From the NCBI RefSeq assembly GCF_016864555.1, contig NZ_CP044011.1, positions 2,065,501 through 2,129,500 on the forward strand: a stretch of 64,000 nucleotides of DNA, given 5' to 3'. This stretch comes from Sinorhizobium sp. BG8. Its GTDB lineage: Bacteria; Pseudomonadota; Alphaproteobacteria; Rhizobiales; Rhizobiaceae. Under the pieces are notes generated by a model. The model worked only from the letters and a program-made list of their open reading frames with translations. It was not told the DNA's origin and did not search any database. Shown here one piece after another: positions 45,989-55,534 of this stretch (positions are counted from its first letter, which is position 1; every line of letters begins with the position of its first letter). The translations under genes were made by a program, and so were the position numbers.

Positions 45989-48364
45989 TCAGGCGCGGCG
46001 TGAGCGTGTATCGTCTGCCGCGGAAGCGCGTGCGGTTTCCCGTGCCTGATCGACCAGCCGCTGCATCGCCCAGATGCCGACATCCTTGATCTTCAGCGGC
46101 TTGCTGATGAGGTAGCCCTGGAAGAGGTCGCATCCGGCCGCCGCCAGCAGCGTGAGCTTGTCCGTGGTGTCGACTCCCTCAGCGACAACAGCCATTTCCT
46201 GCGCGTGGCAGAGTGCGACGAGGGCGCGAAGCGTCGGCAGGGAGGCAGACCTGGTCAGGCTTTCGACAAGGCTCCGGTCCAGCTTGATGGTATCGGCAGG
46301 GTATTCGATCAGCTGCTGCACCGAGGTGTAGCCGGCGCCGAAGTCGTCGATGGAGATCCGGAAGCCTTTGGCGCGCAGGATGTCGATGTTGCGTTGGGAC
46401 TGGTCGCCAAGCTTGACCGCGAAGGTCTCCGTCAGCTCGATCTCGATGGTCCGCGCCTCGACCCCGTGCCGCTCCAGGCAATCGATGAAGTGTTCGCTGA
46501 TCGACTTGGTGTAGAGTTCGGCCGAGGAGATGTTGATGCACAGGATCGTCTCGGGACCGAAGAGCTTTTTCAGCTGTTCGCTGTCCGCCATCGCCCGGTC
46601 GATGACCCACCAGTCGATCTTGCTGAAAAGACCTGTCGTCTCGGCAATCGGAATGAATTCGTCCGGCGTCACGTTGCCGAGCTCGGGGGAGGTCCAGCGC
46701 AGCAGAGCCTCGCAACCCGTCACCTTGCCGCGGCCGTCGACGATCGGCATGTAGACCAGGTGGAACTCTTCGTTGGGATCGAGCGAGCGAAGTTCCTCTT
46801 CGATCCGGCGCCTGCGGGTCCTCTTTTCATGAAGCGACCGCGAATAGCGTGCCGAACCGTTCTTTCCCTGGGATTTGGCCTGATACATCGCGGCATCCGC
46901 GTTGGCGATCAGCTCGGGCAGTGTTTCCGCATCTTCCGGGCAGACAGCGATGCCAATGCTGGCGGTCACGGGATAGGACTTGTCCAGAACCTCGAAACCT
47001 TCGGCAAAAAGGGCGAGGATCGCGCCGGAAATCTCCGTGATCGTCCCGTCACCCGGGTGCGAGCGCACCATGATCGCAAACTCGTCGCCTGAAAGGCGTG
47101 CAATGAGGCCCTCGGGAAGCTTCCGCCGCGCGAGCACGCTGTCGACGATCGCCCGGACCCTGAGGGCGAGCGTTTTCAGGAGTTCGTCGCCCACCTTGTG
47201 GCCGTGCTTGTCGTTGACGAACTTGAAGTTGTCGACGTCGATGAAAAGCAGGGTGCAGCCCGTGGACGACGCCTTGGCGTCGGCAAGAAGCTGGGTGGAG
47301 CGGATGTTGAAGTATTCGCGGTTGCTGATCCCGGTCAGCGTGTCCGTCCAGGACGTCGTCTGCACGAGATCGAAGGAGTGGGTGGCGTTGTCGTGGAGAC
47401 GCTTCACGTTCTCGGACAGGCGCCCGATCTCTCCTGCCTCGACGGTCTTCTGGATTTCGGCGCGGTGGCCGGACATGACTTCCGTCAGCTGACGGTCGAG
47501 CCGTGCGATCGGATTGGTGATGTAGCGTCTGACGAGCAGAAGCACGATGCCGATGGTGACGATGCTGAGGGCGACGGCGCCGCCGACGAGGAGCAGCTTG
47601 AGGTTCCGAAGCTTCTCGTCGAGAAGGGCGGGATCGGGCGTGAGGCGGGCGAAGAGCGAAGGGCCGAGCTTCGCGGTTGCCGAAAGGCTTCCCTGTGCCA
47701 TCATCGGGTGAAGGGAAATCTCCAGGCGGGCCGTATACTGCTGTTCGAGGCTCTTGCGCATTTCCATGAAGCCGGTGGGCTTCACTGCGGTCTGGACCAG
47801 GATCGAACCGCGCTTGGCGCTCGATACCGGACGGCTGAACGTAAGCGGGTCGATGAATTCCGAGTGGATGATCAGCGGATCGGTGCCGTCTGCTTCGATG
47901 TAGGACCATGACGACAGCTTCGGGCTGTCGATCACGCGCCTGGCGTGATCCAGCTGGGCGTGCGGGATCTCGGCGAAGGGATCGGCGCTGTTCTCATAGT
48001 AGTAGTCGACGGTAAGCGGCGGCCGGATCACGGTAAGCGACACGAATTTTGTCGGATCCTCGGAAAGCGAGGTGATGCTTTGTTGAAGCTGCACGCCAAG
48101 CGCATTGCTTCTGTAGCTCGCATCGGGCTCGTTGATGAAAAGGCGTATCGCGTTGCCTTCCATCAGCGAATAGATGAGGCTTTTGTTCTGGGTCACGTCG
48201 TTCTGGAAGACAGCCGTGAGCAGTCCCATCTGCTGCCAGAGGCGGGCGCGTTCCAGGCCGAGGATGGAGGAACTCTGCGATATGTAGAGCAGCGAGGCGG
48301 CCAGCACATAGCCTGCGAGCACCACTGGGAAGATAAGAAGAAAAGATCGTCTACCGAGGGTCAC
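45989..48364 (-). CDS. Membrane GGDEF-EAL protein with periplasmic sensor domain (MbaA-like arrangement), 791 aa
   Basis: The start is a GTG at 48364, 14 bases inside the upstream binding-protein gene. TM1 is at about 8-28, a periplasmic domain of some 225 residues follows, TM2 is at 256-278, and a HAMP-like linker leads to GGDEF (about 340-510) and EAL (about 520-770). The GGDEF motif reads SGDEF (425-429), a substitution seen in active and inactive enzymes. The EAL domain keeps EALLRW, the DDFGAGYTS loop and EGVDT, so c-di-GMP hydrolysis is likely. The overlap with a PotD-like gene suggests that the binding protein is its ligand sensor. Confidence 0.92.
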   Translation of the reverse strand: MTLGRRSFLLIFPVVLAGYVLAASLLYISQSSSILGLERARLWQQMGLLTAVFQNDVTQNKSLIYSLMEGNAIRLFINEPDASYRSNALGVQLQQSITSLSEDPTKFVSLTVIRPPLTVDYYYENSADPFAEIPHAQLDHARRVIDSPKLSSWSYIEADGTDPLIIHSEFIDPLTFSRPVSSAKRGSILVQTAVKPTGFMEMRKSLEQQYTARLEISLHPMMAQGSLSATAKLGPSLFARLTPDPALLDEKLRNLKLLLVGGAVALSIVTIGIVLLLVRRYITNPIARLDRQLTEVMSGHRAEIQKTVEAGEIGRLSENVKRLHDNATHSFDLVQTTSWTDTLTGISNREYFNIRSTQLLADAKASSTGCTLLFIDVDNFKFVNDKHGHKVGDELLKTLALRVRAIVDSVLARRKLPEGLIARLSGDEFAIMVRSHPGDGTITEISGAILALFAEGFEVLDKSYPVTASIGIAVCPEDAETLPELIANADAAMYQAKSQGKNGSARYSRSLHEKRTRRRRIEEELRSLDPNEEFHLVYMPIVDGRGKVTGCEALLRWTSPELGNVTPDEFIPIAETTGLFSKIDWWVIDRAMADSEQLKKLFGPETILCINISSAELYTKSISEHFIDCLERHGVEARTIEIELTETFAVKLGDQSQRNIDILRAKGFRISIDDFGAGYTSVQQLIEYPADTIKLDRSLVESLTRSASLPTLRALVALCHAQEMAVVAEGVDTTDKLTLLAAAGCDLFQGYLISKPLKIKDVGIWAMQRLVDQARETARASAADDTRSRRA

Positions 48365-49403
48365 GGAACTGCACCAGGCTGCTTATGATGCGCCGACGGG
48401 CCTGGACCGACTGGACGGTCAGCTCCTCTTGAGTCTGGCTCCTGGCCAGGATCTCGCTCGGCGGATAGATTTCGGGATTGTCACGCATCTCGGCCGGTAT
48501 TTTCGAGAGAGCTGCGCTGTTGGCGGTCGGCATGTTGAGCGTGATCGCATTGCGGGCCGAATTCTCCGCATTGGCGATGAAATCGACGAGTTGCAGGGCG
48601 AGCTCTTTTCGGCGCGAGCGCTCGTTGACGGACATGCAGTCGAGCCAGGAGAGCGTACCCTCCTTCGGCACGGCATAGCGCCACAGGCCCGGTTGGCCGA
48701 CCTTCTCGTTCAGCACGTGCTGGTCGCCGCTGTAGCCGATCGCCATGTAGATGTTCGGCCCCTGGTTGGCATTCTGGATCGAGGTGATGACGTAGTCATA
48801 GGTCAGCACAAAGGGCGACTGCGTCTTCATGACCTCGTAGGCGGCCTTCAGGGTTTCGTTGTCGTTCGCGTTGATCGACTTGCCGAGCAGGACCAGGGGC
48901 GCCACGAAGGCCTCGTTGTGATCCTCGTACATGGCGATGTGGCCCTTGAGCTCCGTCTTCGGGCGCATGAGGTCCGCCCAGGAGGTGGGCGTAACCGAGA
49001 TCTTGTCGGACCTGTAGAGGATGCCCATCGTGCCCCAGAGGTAGGGAACGCCGTATCCGCCGCAGCGCGAACTCCATTCCTGCGAATAGTCCTTGAGCGA
49101 GGGCTCGTTATCGACCGTCATCGGCGTCAGCACGCCGCGGTTGCCGAAGAGCTTTGCGCCGTTTTCCCCCGTGACGACGAGATCGACATCGTTGTCGGGA
49201 TCCGAAAGGATCTCGTCGCGCACGTCGCCGCTGTCGTAATAGGTCTGCTGCACCGTGATACCGGTCTTCTCGGTCCAGGCCGAAAGTATCGCCGGGTCGA
49301 TATACGCTTCCCAGATCAGCAGGTTGAGATTTTGGGCACTTGCGCCAGATGGCGTGGCAAGTACGGCGATCGCCATCGCCGCCGACAGGAGAGATTTGCC
49401 CAT
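48351..49403 (-). CDS. Orphan periplasmic polyamine-binding-like protein (PotD/PotF/NspS type), 350 aa
   Basis: A 350-residue protein with a signal peptide ending ASA at about residue 23 and the PotD-type start NLLIWEAYIDPAIL. It has DVDLVVTGENGAKLF and VPYLWGTMGILY, blocks of the spermidine/putrescine-binding family. No permease or ATPase gene is near. Its 3' end overlaps the GGDEF-EAL gene by 14 bases. That gene order, binding protein then GGDEF-EAL enzyme, is that of the Vibrio NspS-MbaA norspermidine sensor, so a signalling role is more likely than transport. Confidence 0.88.
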   Translation of the reverse strand: MGKSLLSAAMAIAVLATPSGASAQNLNLLIWEAYIDPAILSAWTEKTGITVQQTYYDSGDVRDEILSDPDNDVDLVVTGENGAKLFGNRGVLTPMTVDNEPSLKDYSQEWSSRCGGYGVPYLWGTMGILYRSDKISVTPTSWADLMRPKTELKGHIAMYEDHNEAFVAPLVLLGKSINANDNETLKAAYEVMKTQSPFVLTYDYVITSIQNANQGPNIYMAIGYSGDQHVLNEKVGQPGLWRYAVPKEGTLSWLDCMSVNERSRRKELALQLVDFIANAENSARNAITLNMPTANSAALSKIPAEMRDNPEIYPPSEILARSQTQEELTVQSVQARRRIISSLVQFRDPR

Positions 49404-49598
49404 GTGCCCAAGCCCCGTTCCGTTAGGTGAGCGTCAGGATAGACTTCAAGAATTGATGAACTGTTACAACCCCTAAGCAATACCGGTCCCATCAGTGCAG
49501 CCATCGCTTTACTTCCTCGCGCCGGCGATTTGTCTTGCCTCCCGCGAGGAAGCCGTTACCGTTCCGTCAGCCTTTGCGTGATCAATCGGGAGTCCCGC

Positions 49599-50852
49599 AT
49601 GGACACGGTGTTTTCGGCGATGCTGGGGCGGGTGATCCGCACCGGAAATCTCGTCCTCGTGGATTCGGCCGGAGGTGTCCGGACTTTCGGGGACGGCAAG
49701 GGAGAGGCCCTGCGTATCCGCCTTGCCGACGAGAAAGTGGGCCAGGAGATTGCCGCCGACCCCGCGCTGACGCTCGGTGAAGCCTTCATGGACGGCCGCC
49801 TGCTGGTCGAGGAGGGCACGGTCTTCGATCTTCTCTCGCTGCTCCGACGCAACGGTGTACGCCGCGCAGCGACGCCGGGTCTGCGCCTTAAAACGATCGG
49901 GCGGCTGTTGTCCTATCAGCTGCGTGCGAGGCTGCCGGTCAATCGCAACAAGCTGAACGTCGCGCATCACTACGACCTCGATGCCCGCCTCTTCGACCTC
50001 TTCCTGGATCACGACTGGCAGTATTCATGCGCCTATTTCGAGCCGAAGGGCATCGGCCTCGAGGAGGCGCAGCTGGCGAAGAAGCGCCACATCACCGCGA
50101 AGCTGCTGCTTGAGCGGGGACAGACCGTGCTCGAGGTCGGCTCCGGCTGGGGAGGGCTCGGGATGTACATGGCCGAGGCCGCCGGCGTCGACGTCACGGG
50201 AATTACGCTCAGCGAGGAACAGCTTGCCGTATCGCGTGAACGGGTGCGGATCCGCGGCCTTTCGAACAGCGTGCGCTTCGAGTTGCGGGACTATCGCGAT
50301 CTTTCGGGACAGTACGACCGGATCGTCTCGGTCGGCATGTTCGAGCATGTCGGCATCGCGCATTACGGCCGGTTCTTTCGCAAGATGGCCGAGGTCCTGA
50401 AAAAGGAGGGTGTCATGGTTCTCCACTTCATCGGACGCACGCGACCGGCCCATGCCATCAATCCCTGGATCGAGAAATACATCTTCCCGGGCGGATATCT
50501 CCCTGCGCTCTCGGAAGTCCTGCCCGCGGTCGAACGCGCGGGTCTGCTGGTCAAGGACGTCGAGATCTGGCCGATGCACTACGCCTGGACGCTGCGCGCC
50601 TGGCGGGAACGGTTCATGGCCCGGAGGACGGACGCGGTTCGCCTCTATGACGAGCGCTTCTGCCGCATGTGGGAATTCTATCTCGCCGCAATGGAAGCGG
50701 CCTTCCGCCACGACCGGTTGCCGGTCATCCAGCTCCAGCTCGCCCGGCATCAGGATGCTGTGCCCTACGCCCGCGACTATATCGCCGAAGCGGAGCAGAG
50801 ACTGAAAGCCTTCGAGGCCGATCGTCCTCCGCTCGAGCCCGTGAGTTTCTGA
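49599..50852 (+). CDS. cfa: Cyclopropane-fatty-acyl-phospholipid synthase
   Basis: A 417-residue protein from the ATG at 49599 after GGGAG. It has an N-terminal lipid-binding region, then NVAHHYDLDARLFDLFLD and YSCAYF, the SAM-binding block VLEVGSGWGGLG and SVGMFEHVG. It methylenates unsaturated acyl chains in membrane phospholipids using SAM, typical of acid or stationary-phase adaptation in rhizobia. The gene stands alone, divergent from the binding-protein gene. Confidence 0.93.
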   Translation: MDTVFSAMLGRVIRTGNLVLVDSAGGVRTFGDGKGEALRIRLADEKVGQEIAADPALTLGEAFMDGRLLVEEGTVFDLLSLLRRNGVRRAATPGLRLKTIGRLLSYQLRARLPVNRNKLNVAHHYDLDARLFDLFLDHDWQYSCAYFEPKGIGLEEAQLAKKRHITAKLLLERGQTVLEVGSGWGGLGMYMAEAAGVDVTGITLSEEQLAVSRERVRIRGLSNSVRFELRDYRDLSGQYDRIVSVGMFEHVGIAHYGRFFRKMAEVLKKEGVMVLHFIGRTRPAHAINPWIEKYIFPGGYLPALSEVLPAVERAGLLVKDVEIWPMHYAWTLRAWRERFMARRTDAVRLYDERFCRMWEFYLAAMEAAFRHDRLPVIQLQLARHQDAVPYARDYIAEAEQRLKAFEADRPPLEPVSF

Positions 50853-51005
50853 TCGGCGCATGCGGCGATCTGGAAGGCGCTCCGCCTCGGTCCCGCCCCG
50901 ATCATATGTTGTGGACTCCGCTCGCCGCCGCCGGACGCGGTGGTTGGCGGGGCGCGGTGGGCGCACTATGTTCGCCGCCCGCCGAAAGCGCAGATGGAGA
51001 CTGAC

Positions 51006-53312
51006 ATGACCGCAACGCCGCTCAAGATCGCCAACCTGATCGCAGCCGAAATCAAGGCCAGTGCCGCGCAGGTTTCCTCCGCGGTCGAGTTGCTGGACGG
51101 CGGCGCGACCGTGCCCTTCATCGCGCGCTACCGCAAGGAAGTGACTGGCGGGCTGGACGATACCCAGCTGCGCGTGCTTTCGGAACGGCTCACCTATCTC
51201 CGGGAACTGGAGGCGCGGCGCGCCTCGATCCTGGAATCGATCGCCGGCCAGGGCAAGCTGACGGACGAGCTCTCCGCCAAGATCGCAGCCGTCAGCACCA
51301 AGGCGGAGCTGGAGGACATTTACCTTCCCTACAAGCCGAAGCGTCGCACCAAGGCGGAAATCGCACGCGAGCGCGGCCTCGGTCCGCTCGCAGAGCAGAT
51401 CCTCGGCGATCGCTCGCTCGTCCCGGCCGATGTAGCGGCGGCGTTCCTGACGGCCGATGTCCCGGATACGAAGGCAGCACTGGAAGGTGCGCGCGACATC
51501 GTCGCCGAACAGATCACGGAAAATGCCGACGTGCTGAAGCGGTTGCGCGAATATATGAAGGACAACGCCTTCCTGCGCGCCCGCGTCGTCGACGGCAAGC
51601 AGGACGCCGGCGCGAAATTCTCCGACTATTTCGATCACACCGAGCGGTGGTCCGGCGTGCCGAGCCACCGCGCCCTCGCGATGCTCCGGGGCTGGAACGA
51701 GGAAGTCCTTTCGGTCGACATCGTCGCCGACCAGGACAGCACCGAACCGGTGAAGCCCGTCGAGCGCATCATCGCTTCCTTCTACGCGGTGGGATCGACC
51801 AGGCCGGGCGACCGCTGGCTTTCTGACGTGATCGGCTGGACCTGGCGGGTAAAGCTCTCCATGTCGGTCTCGCTCGACCTGATGCGTGAAATGCGCGAGC
51901 GTTCGGAAGAGGAGGCGATCCGCGTCTTCGCCCGCAACCTCAAGGATCTCCTTCTCGCAGCACCCGCCGGCACGCGGGCGACGATGGGACTGGACCCGGG
52001 CATCCGCACCGGCGTCAAGGTGGCGGTCGTGGACAACACGGGCAAGCTTCTGGAGACGACGACCGTCTATCCGTTCCCGCCGAAGAATGACATCCGCGGC
52101 ACCCAGGCTGAGTTGGCGAGCCTCGTGCGCAAGCACAAAGTCGAACTGATCGCGATCGGAAACGGGACGGGCAGCCGCGAGACGGAAAAGCTGGTCGCCG
52201 ACATGCTGGCCCAGCTGCCCGCGCCGAAGCCGACCAAGGTCATCGTCTCGGAGGCCGGCGCTTCCGTCTATTCCGCCTCCGAGACCGCTGCCGCCGAGTT
52301 TCCGGGGCTGGACGTATCGCTGCGCGGAGCGGTCTCGATCGCACGCCGCCTGCAGGACCCACTGGCGGAACTCGTCAAGATCGAGCCGAAGTCGATCGGC
52401 GTGGGCCAGTATCAGCACGACGTTGACCAGGGCAAGCTGAGCCGCTCGCTCGACGCGGTAGTGGAAGACGCGGTGAATGCCGTGGGCGTCGATCTCAACA
52501 CCGCCTCCGCGCCGCTTCTCTCCCGCGTCTCCGGACTGGGGAAGTCAACGGCCGAGGCGATCGTTGCTCACCGGGACCAGAACGGGCCGTTCGCCAGCCG
52601 CCAGGAGCTTTTGAAGGTCTCGCGCCTCGGTGCCCGGACCTTCGAGCAGTGCGCGGGCTTCCTTCGCATCCCGAACGGCAAGGAGCCGCTCGATGCCTCC
52701 TCGGTCCATCCGGAGGCCTATGGCGTCGCCAAGAAGATCGTTTCGGCCTGCGGTCGCGATCTCCGCGCCCTGATGGGTGATAGCGCCGAGCTGAAAAAAC
52801 TCGATCCGCGCCTCTTCGTCGACGAGCGTTTCGGCCTGCCGACCGTCAGGGACATTCTCGCGGAACTGGAAAAGCCCGGCCGCGACCCGCGCCCGGAATT
52901 CCGCACGGCGACCTTCGCCGAAGGGGTGGATGACATAAAGGACCTGAAGCCCGGCATGCTGCTCGAGGGAACCGTCACGAACGTCGCCGCCTTCGGGGCA
53001 TTCGTCGATATCGGCGTCCATCAGGACGGCCTCGTGCACGTCTCCCAGCTTGCGGACCGCTTCGTCAAGGATCCGCACGAGGTCGTGAAGGCGGGCGACG
53101 TCGTCAAGGTGCGGGTGACCGAGGTGGACGTGGCGCGCAAGCGCATTGGTCTCACCATGCGCAAGGATGGCGGCGCCGATGCGGCTCCCCGCGAGCAGCG
53201 GGGCCGCGAGGCACCGCGCGGCGGCAACCAGCGCGCACCGCAGCATAAGCCTCAGGCTCCCGCCCAGGGAGCGTTCGGAGCCGCACTTGCCGAGGCGATG
53301 AAGCGGAAGTAG
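51006..53312 (+). CDS. tex: Tex family RNA-binding transcription accessory protein
   Basis: A 768-residue protein from the ATG at 51006 with GGAG upstream (an ATG at 50994 is also possible). It shows the N-terminal [17 protein letters not shown] block, a YqgF-like domain ([16 protein letters not shown]), helix-hairpin-helix motifs ([15 protein letters not shown]) and a C-terminal S1 domain ([21 protein letters not shown]). An Arg/Gln/Pro-rich tail ends it. It binds RNA and affects transcription and translation; the precise role varies between species. Confidence 0.94.
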   Translation: MTATPLKIANLIAAEIKASAAQVSSAVELLDGGATVPFIARYRKEVTGGLDDTQLRVLSERLTYLRELEARRASILESIAGQGKLTDELSAKIAAVSTKAELEDIYLPYKPKRRTKAEIARERGLGPLAEQILGDRSLVPADVAAAFLTADVPDTKAALEGARDIVAEQITENADVLKRLREYMKDNAFLRARVVDGKQDAGAKFSDYFDHTERWSGVPSHRALAMLRGWNEEVLSVDIVADQDSTEPVKPVERIIASFYAVGSTRPGDRWLSDVIGWTWRVKLSMSVSLDLMREMRERSEEEAIRVFARNLKDLLLAAPAGTRATMGLDPGIRTGVKVAVVDNTGKLLETTTVYPFPPKNDIRGTQAELASLVRKHKVELIAIGNGTGSRETEKLVADMLAQLPAPKPTKVIVSEAGASVYSASETAAAEFPGLDVSLRGAVSIARRLQDPLAELVKIEPKSIGVGQYQHDVDQGKLSRSLDAVVEDAVNAVGVDLNTASAPLLSRVSGLGKSTAEAIVAHRDQNGPFASRQELLKVSRLGARTFEQCAGFLRIPNGKEPLDASSVHPEAYGVAKKIVSACGRDLRALMGDSAELKKLDPRLFVDERFGLPTVRDILAELEKPGRDPRPEFRTATFAEGVDDIKDLKPGMLLEGTVTNVAAFGAFVDIGVHQDGLVHVSQLADRFVKDPHEVVKAGDVVKVRVTEVDVARKRIGLTMRKDGGADAAPREQRGREAPRGGNQRAPQHKPQAPAQGAFGAALAEAMKRK

Positions 53313-53360
53313 CCGCCGGCAGGCTGAGCGTCACCTTGCGAAGGGCGCAGACGCTTTGCC

Positions 53361-55226
53361 TTACGGCAGCACGATGAGCGGTGAATCGTCCGAGGAAAAA
53401 CTGAGGTCGCGCAGCTTGCCGGGCCCCTGCTGTCGGAGCAGGAGCGCGGCGCTCAACCCCTTGGCGATCCGGGCGGCATAACCGAGGTCGTTCAGGAGCG
53501 AGCTGAGCTGCAGGCCGTCGATCCGGTCGGCGCGCAGCTCTGCGACGAGCCGGTCGCGAAATTGCGCCTCGAACGCCTCCTGCATCCCCGCCAGCTCCTG
53601 CAGCCGGTCGTCGAAGCCCTTGCCCGTTGCGTCCGACCACGCGAGGGACCTGACGTCGTGCAGGACAGTTATGAGGTGTCGCCTGAGGTCGACATAGGCG
53701 GCACGGGCAGGGGAGTCCGGCTGGCGCAGGTAGAAGGCGAGGTTCTTCTGCAGCTGCTTGGCATCCTTCACCGTCTCGACGAGTTGCAGGGCCGCAACCT
53801 GGCAAGCCGTCCAGAAGTCCCGATGCGCGTCGTCGCCTGCGATATCCACCCGTCCCATGAAGCTCAGCAGGTCTCCGTAGACGCCCTTGATGTGCCGCTG
53901 GTAGAGCGCTTCGGCGCTGACGTAGTCGGCGTCGGGCGCGGCCGCGATCAGGCTTTCGTCGTGGCGCGCGGCGTCGAGCTCGCTCACCGGGAGGTAGAGC
54001 GCATGGCAGATGACCTCCATGCTGAGGCGAGCGAGATGCCGCAGTTCCTGCATCACGGCAGTGGCTGCCGTGTCGAGCGATTGCAGCGCCTGGGAGGTGA
54101 GATAGCGTGCACGGCTGCGCTCGATCGGCTGTTCCGCCGGGGCCGCCCCCGGTAGGAGATAGGGCGGTTCGCCGCGCTCCGGCAGGATGCGTTCGAGTAA
54201 GTCCGTGAACCGATCGAGGAACGGCCAGAACAGCACGATACCGAGCGTCGTGAACATCGAGTGGAAGATGGCGAGCATCATCAGTTCGTTGTCGCCGAAG
54301 CCGAGAAATCCCGCGATCTTGCCGGTCAGCCACATCTGCGGTCCGAGAAGCGCAAAGGCGACGATGGCGGTCGCCACGTTGAAGATCACGTGGGAAAGGG
54401 CAAGCTGTTGGCCCCGCCGGTTGCCCCCGAGCGCGCCGGCAATGCCCGTGGTGACGCTGCTGCCGACCTTGGCGCCGATTGCGATCGCCGCGCCCTGGAT
54501 CAGCTCAACCTGTCCGAGGGAGAGCGCTGTCAGCGTCAGCATGAGGGTCGCGTGCGTCGATTGCAGCACCAGCGTCAGAACGAGGCCGATGCCCCCGAAA
54601 AGCAGGTAACCGAGCCAGCCCGCCGGTTCGTACTGCGTCAGGTCGAGGTTTTCGGTGACGGTGGAGAAGCCGGACTTGATCGCGTCTATGCCGAGGAAGA
54701 TGAAGGCAATGCCGAGCAGGATCCTGCCGGCCGCCTTCGGTTTCGGTCCGAAGAAGCTGGCGACGACACCAAAGACCAGGAGCGGCAGCGCCAGTGGCGA
54801 GAGGCTGATGTTCTGGCCCGCCAGCGCGAGCAGCCAGATGCCGGTGGTGGAACCGAGATTGGCGCCGAGGATGATGGCGACGCCTGCCGTCAGCCCGATC
54901 AGCCCGGTGCTGATGAACGCGATCGTCATCAGCGAAACAAGCGTGCTGGATTGCAGAACCGCCGTTCCGCAGAAGCCGATGAGGAAGCTCCTCGGACGCG
55001 TCGAGGTGCCGCGCGCCAGAACCTGTTCCAGCGTATCCCCGGCAAGGTTCTTCAGCCCTTCCTCGAGGCATTGCATGCCGAAGAGGAAAAGCGCCACCCC
55101 CGCGCAGAGCGTCATCCAGGAGGAACTGCTCCAGAAGCTGTAGGCAAGGAGAAGTGCGCCGAGCGACGCGGCAATGCCGATACCGTAGCCGCGCCATGCC
55201 TGGCTGGGGGTGCTGGCGCCGGTCAT
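53361..55226 (-). CDS. Na/Pi-cotransporter II-related protein with PhoU-like tail
   Basis: About 621 residues from the ATG at 55226. The N-terminal half has 8-10 hydrophobic segments with two inverted repeats bearing the QSST/QSTH signatures (TAVLQSSTLVS and LVLQSTHATLM) of the NptA/PNaS family. The C-terminal 230 residues are helical and PhoU-like. It may take up phosphate with sodium or act as a phosphate sensor. It is divergent from lpiA. Confidence 0.88.
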   Translation of the reverse strand: MTGASTPSQAWRGYGIGIAASLGALLLAYSFWSSSSWMTLCAGVALFLFGMQCLEEGLKNLAGDTLEQVLARGTSTRPRSFLIGFCGTAVLQSSTLVSLMTIAFISTGLIGLTAGVAIILGANLGSTTGIWLLALAGQNISLSPLALPLLVFGVVASFFGPKPKAAGRILLGIAFIFLGIDAIKSGFSTVTENLDLTQYEPAGWLGYLLFGGIGLVLTLVLQSTHATLMLTLTALSLGQVELIQGAAIAIGAKVGSSVTTGIAGALGGNRRGQQLALSHVIFNVATAIVAFALLGPQMWLTGKIAGFLGFGDNELMMLAIFHSMFTTLGIVLFWPFLDRFTDLLERILPERGEPPYLLPGAAPAEQPIERSRARYLTSQALQSLDTAATAVMQELRHLARLSMEVICHALYLPVSELDAARHDESLIAAAPDADYVSAEALYQRHIKGVYGDLLSFMGRVDIAGDDAHRDFWTACQVAALQLVETVKDAKQLQKNLAFYLRQPDSPARAAYVDLRRHLITVLHDVRSLAWSDATGKGFDDRLQELAGMQEAFEAQFRDRLVAELRADRIDGLQLSSLLNDLGYAARIAKGLSAALLLRQQGPGKLRDLSFSSDDSPLIVLP

Positions 55227-55534
55227 TGGTTTCTGCCCCGGCGGGAGACAGAACACGGCGCGGGTCCGATCGCGTCAAACTCGCTGAAGGTTGCCTGGGA
55301 ACCGGTCACCTTTCCCCCACACGCTATCGCCCCTGAAGTGGAACATTACGGCTGCGCGCCGGGCGAAAGTCAACGCGTGGCGCACAGACGACTGCCGACG
55401 CGAACGGATGCGCGTGACGCAAACGCTGTCCCTCAGGATGCCACCGGCCGTGCGGGTGCGGTAAGTTGATGCGCTGGCGCGGTTCGCCGTAGAATTGCCT
55501 CTTTCCGGTTCGCTGTCTCTGCGAATTCTGGCGC
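55227..55534. other. Divergent region between the Na/Pi gene and lpiA
   Basis: About 310 bases without a gene. It holds the probable lpiA promoter at 55466-55495. No clear minus-strand promoter for the Na/Pi gene could be placed. Confidence 0.4.
55466..55495 (+). promoter_or_regulatory. Probable sigma-70 type promoter of lpiA-acvB
   Basis: TTGATG at 55466-55471, an 18-base spacer and TAGAAT at 55490-55495 (five of six to the -10 consensus), 40 bases before the lpiA ATG. In other rhizobia this operon responds to low pH. No regulator site is evident. Confidence 0.45.
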
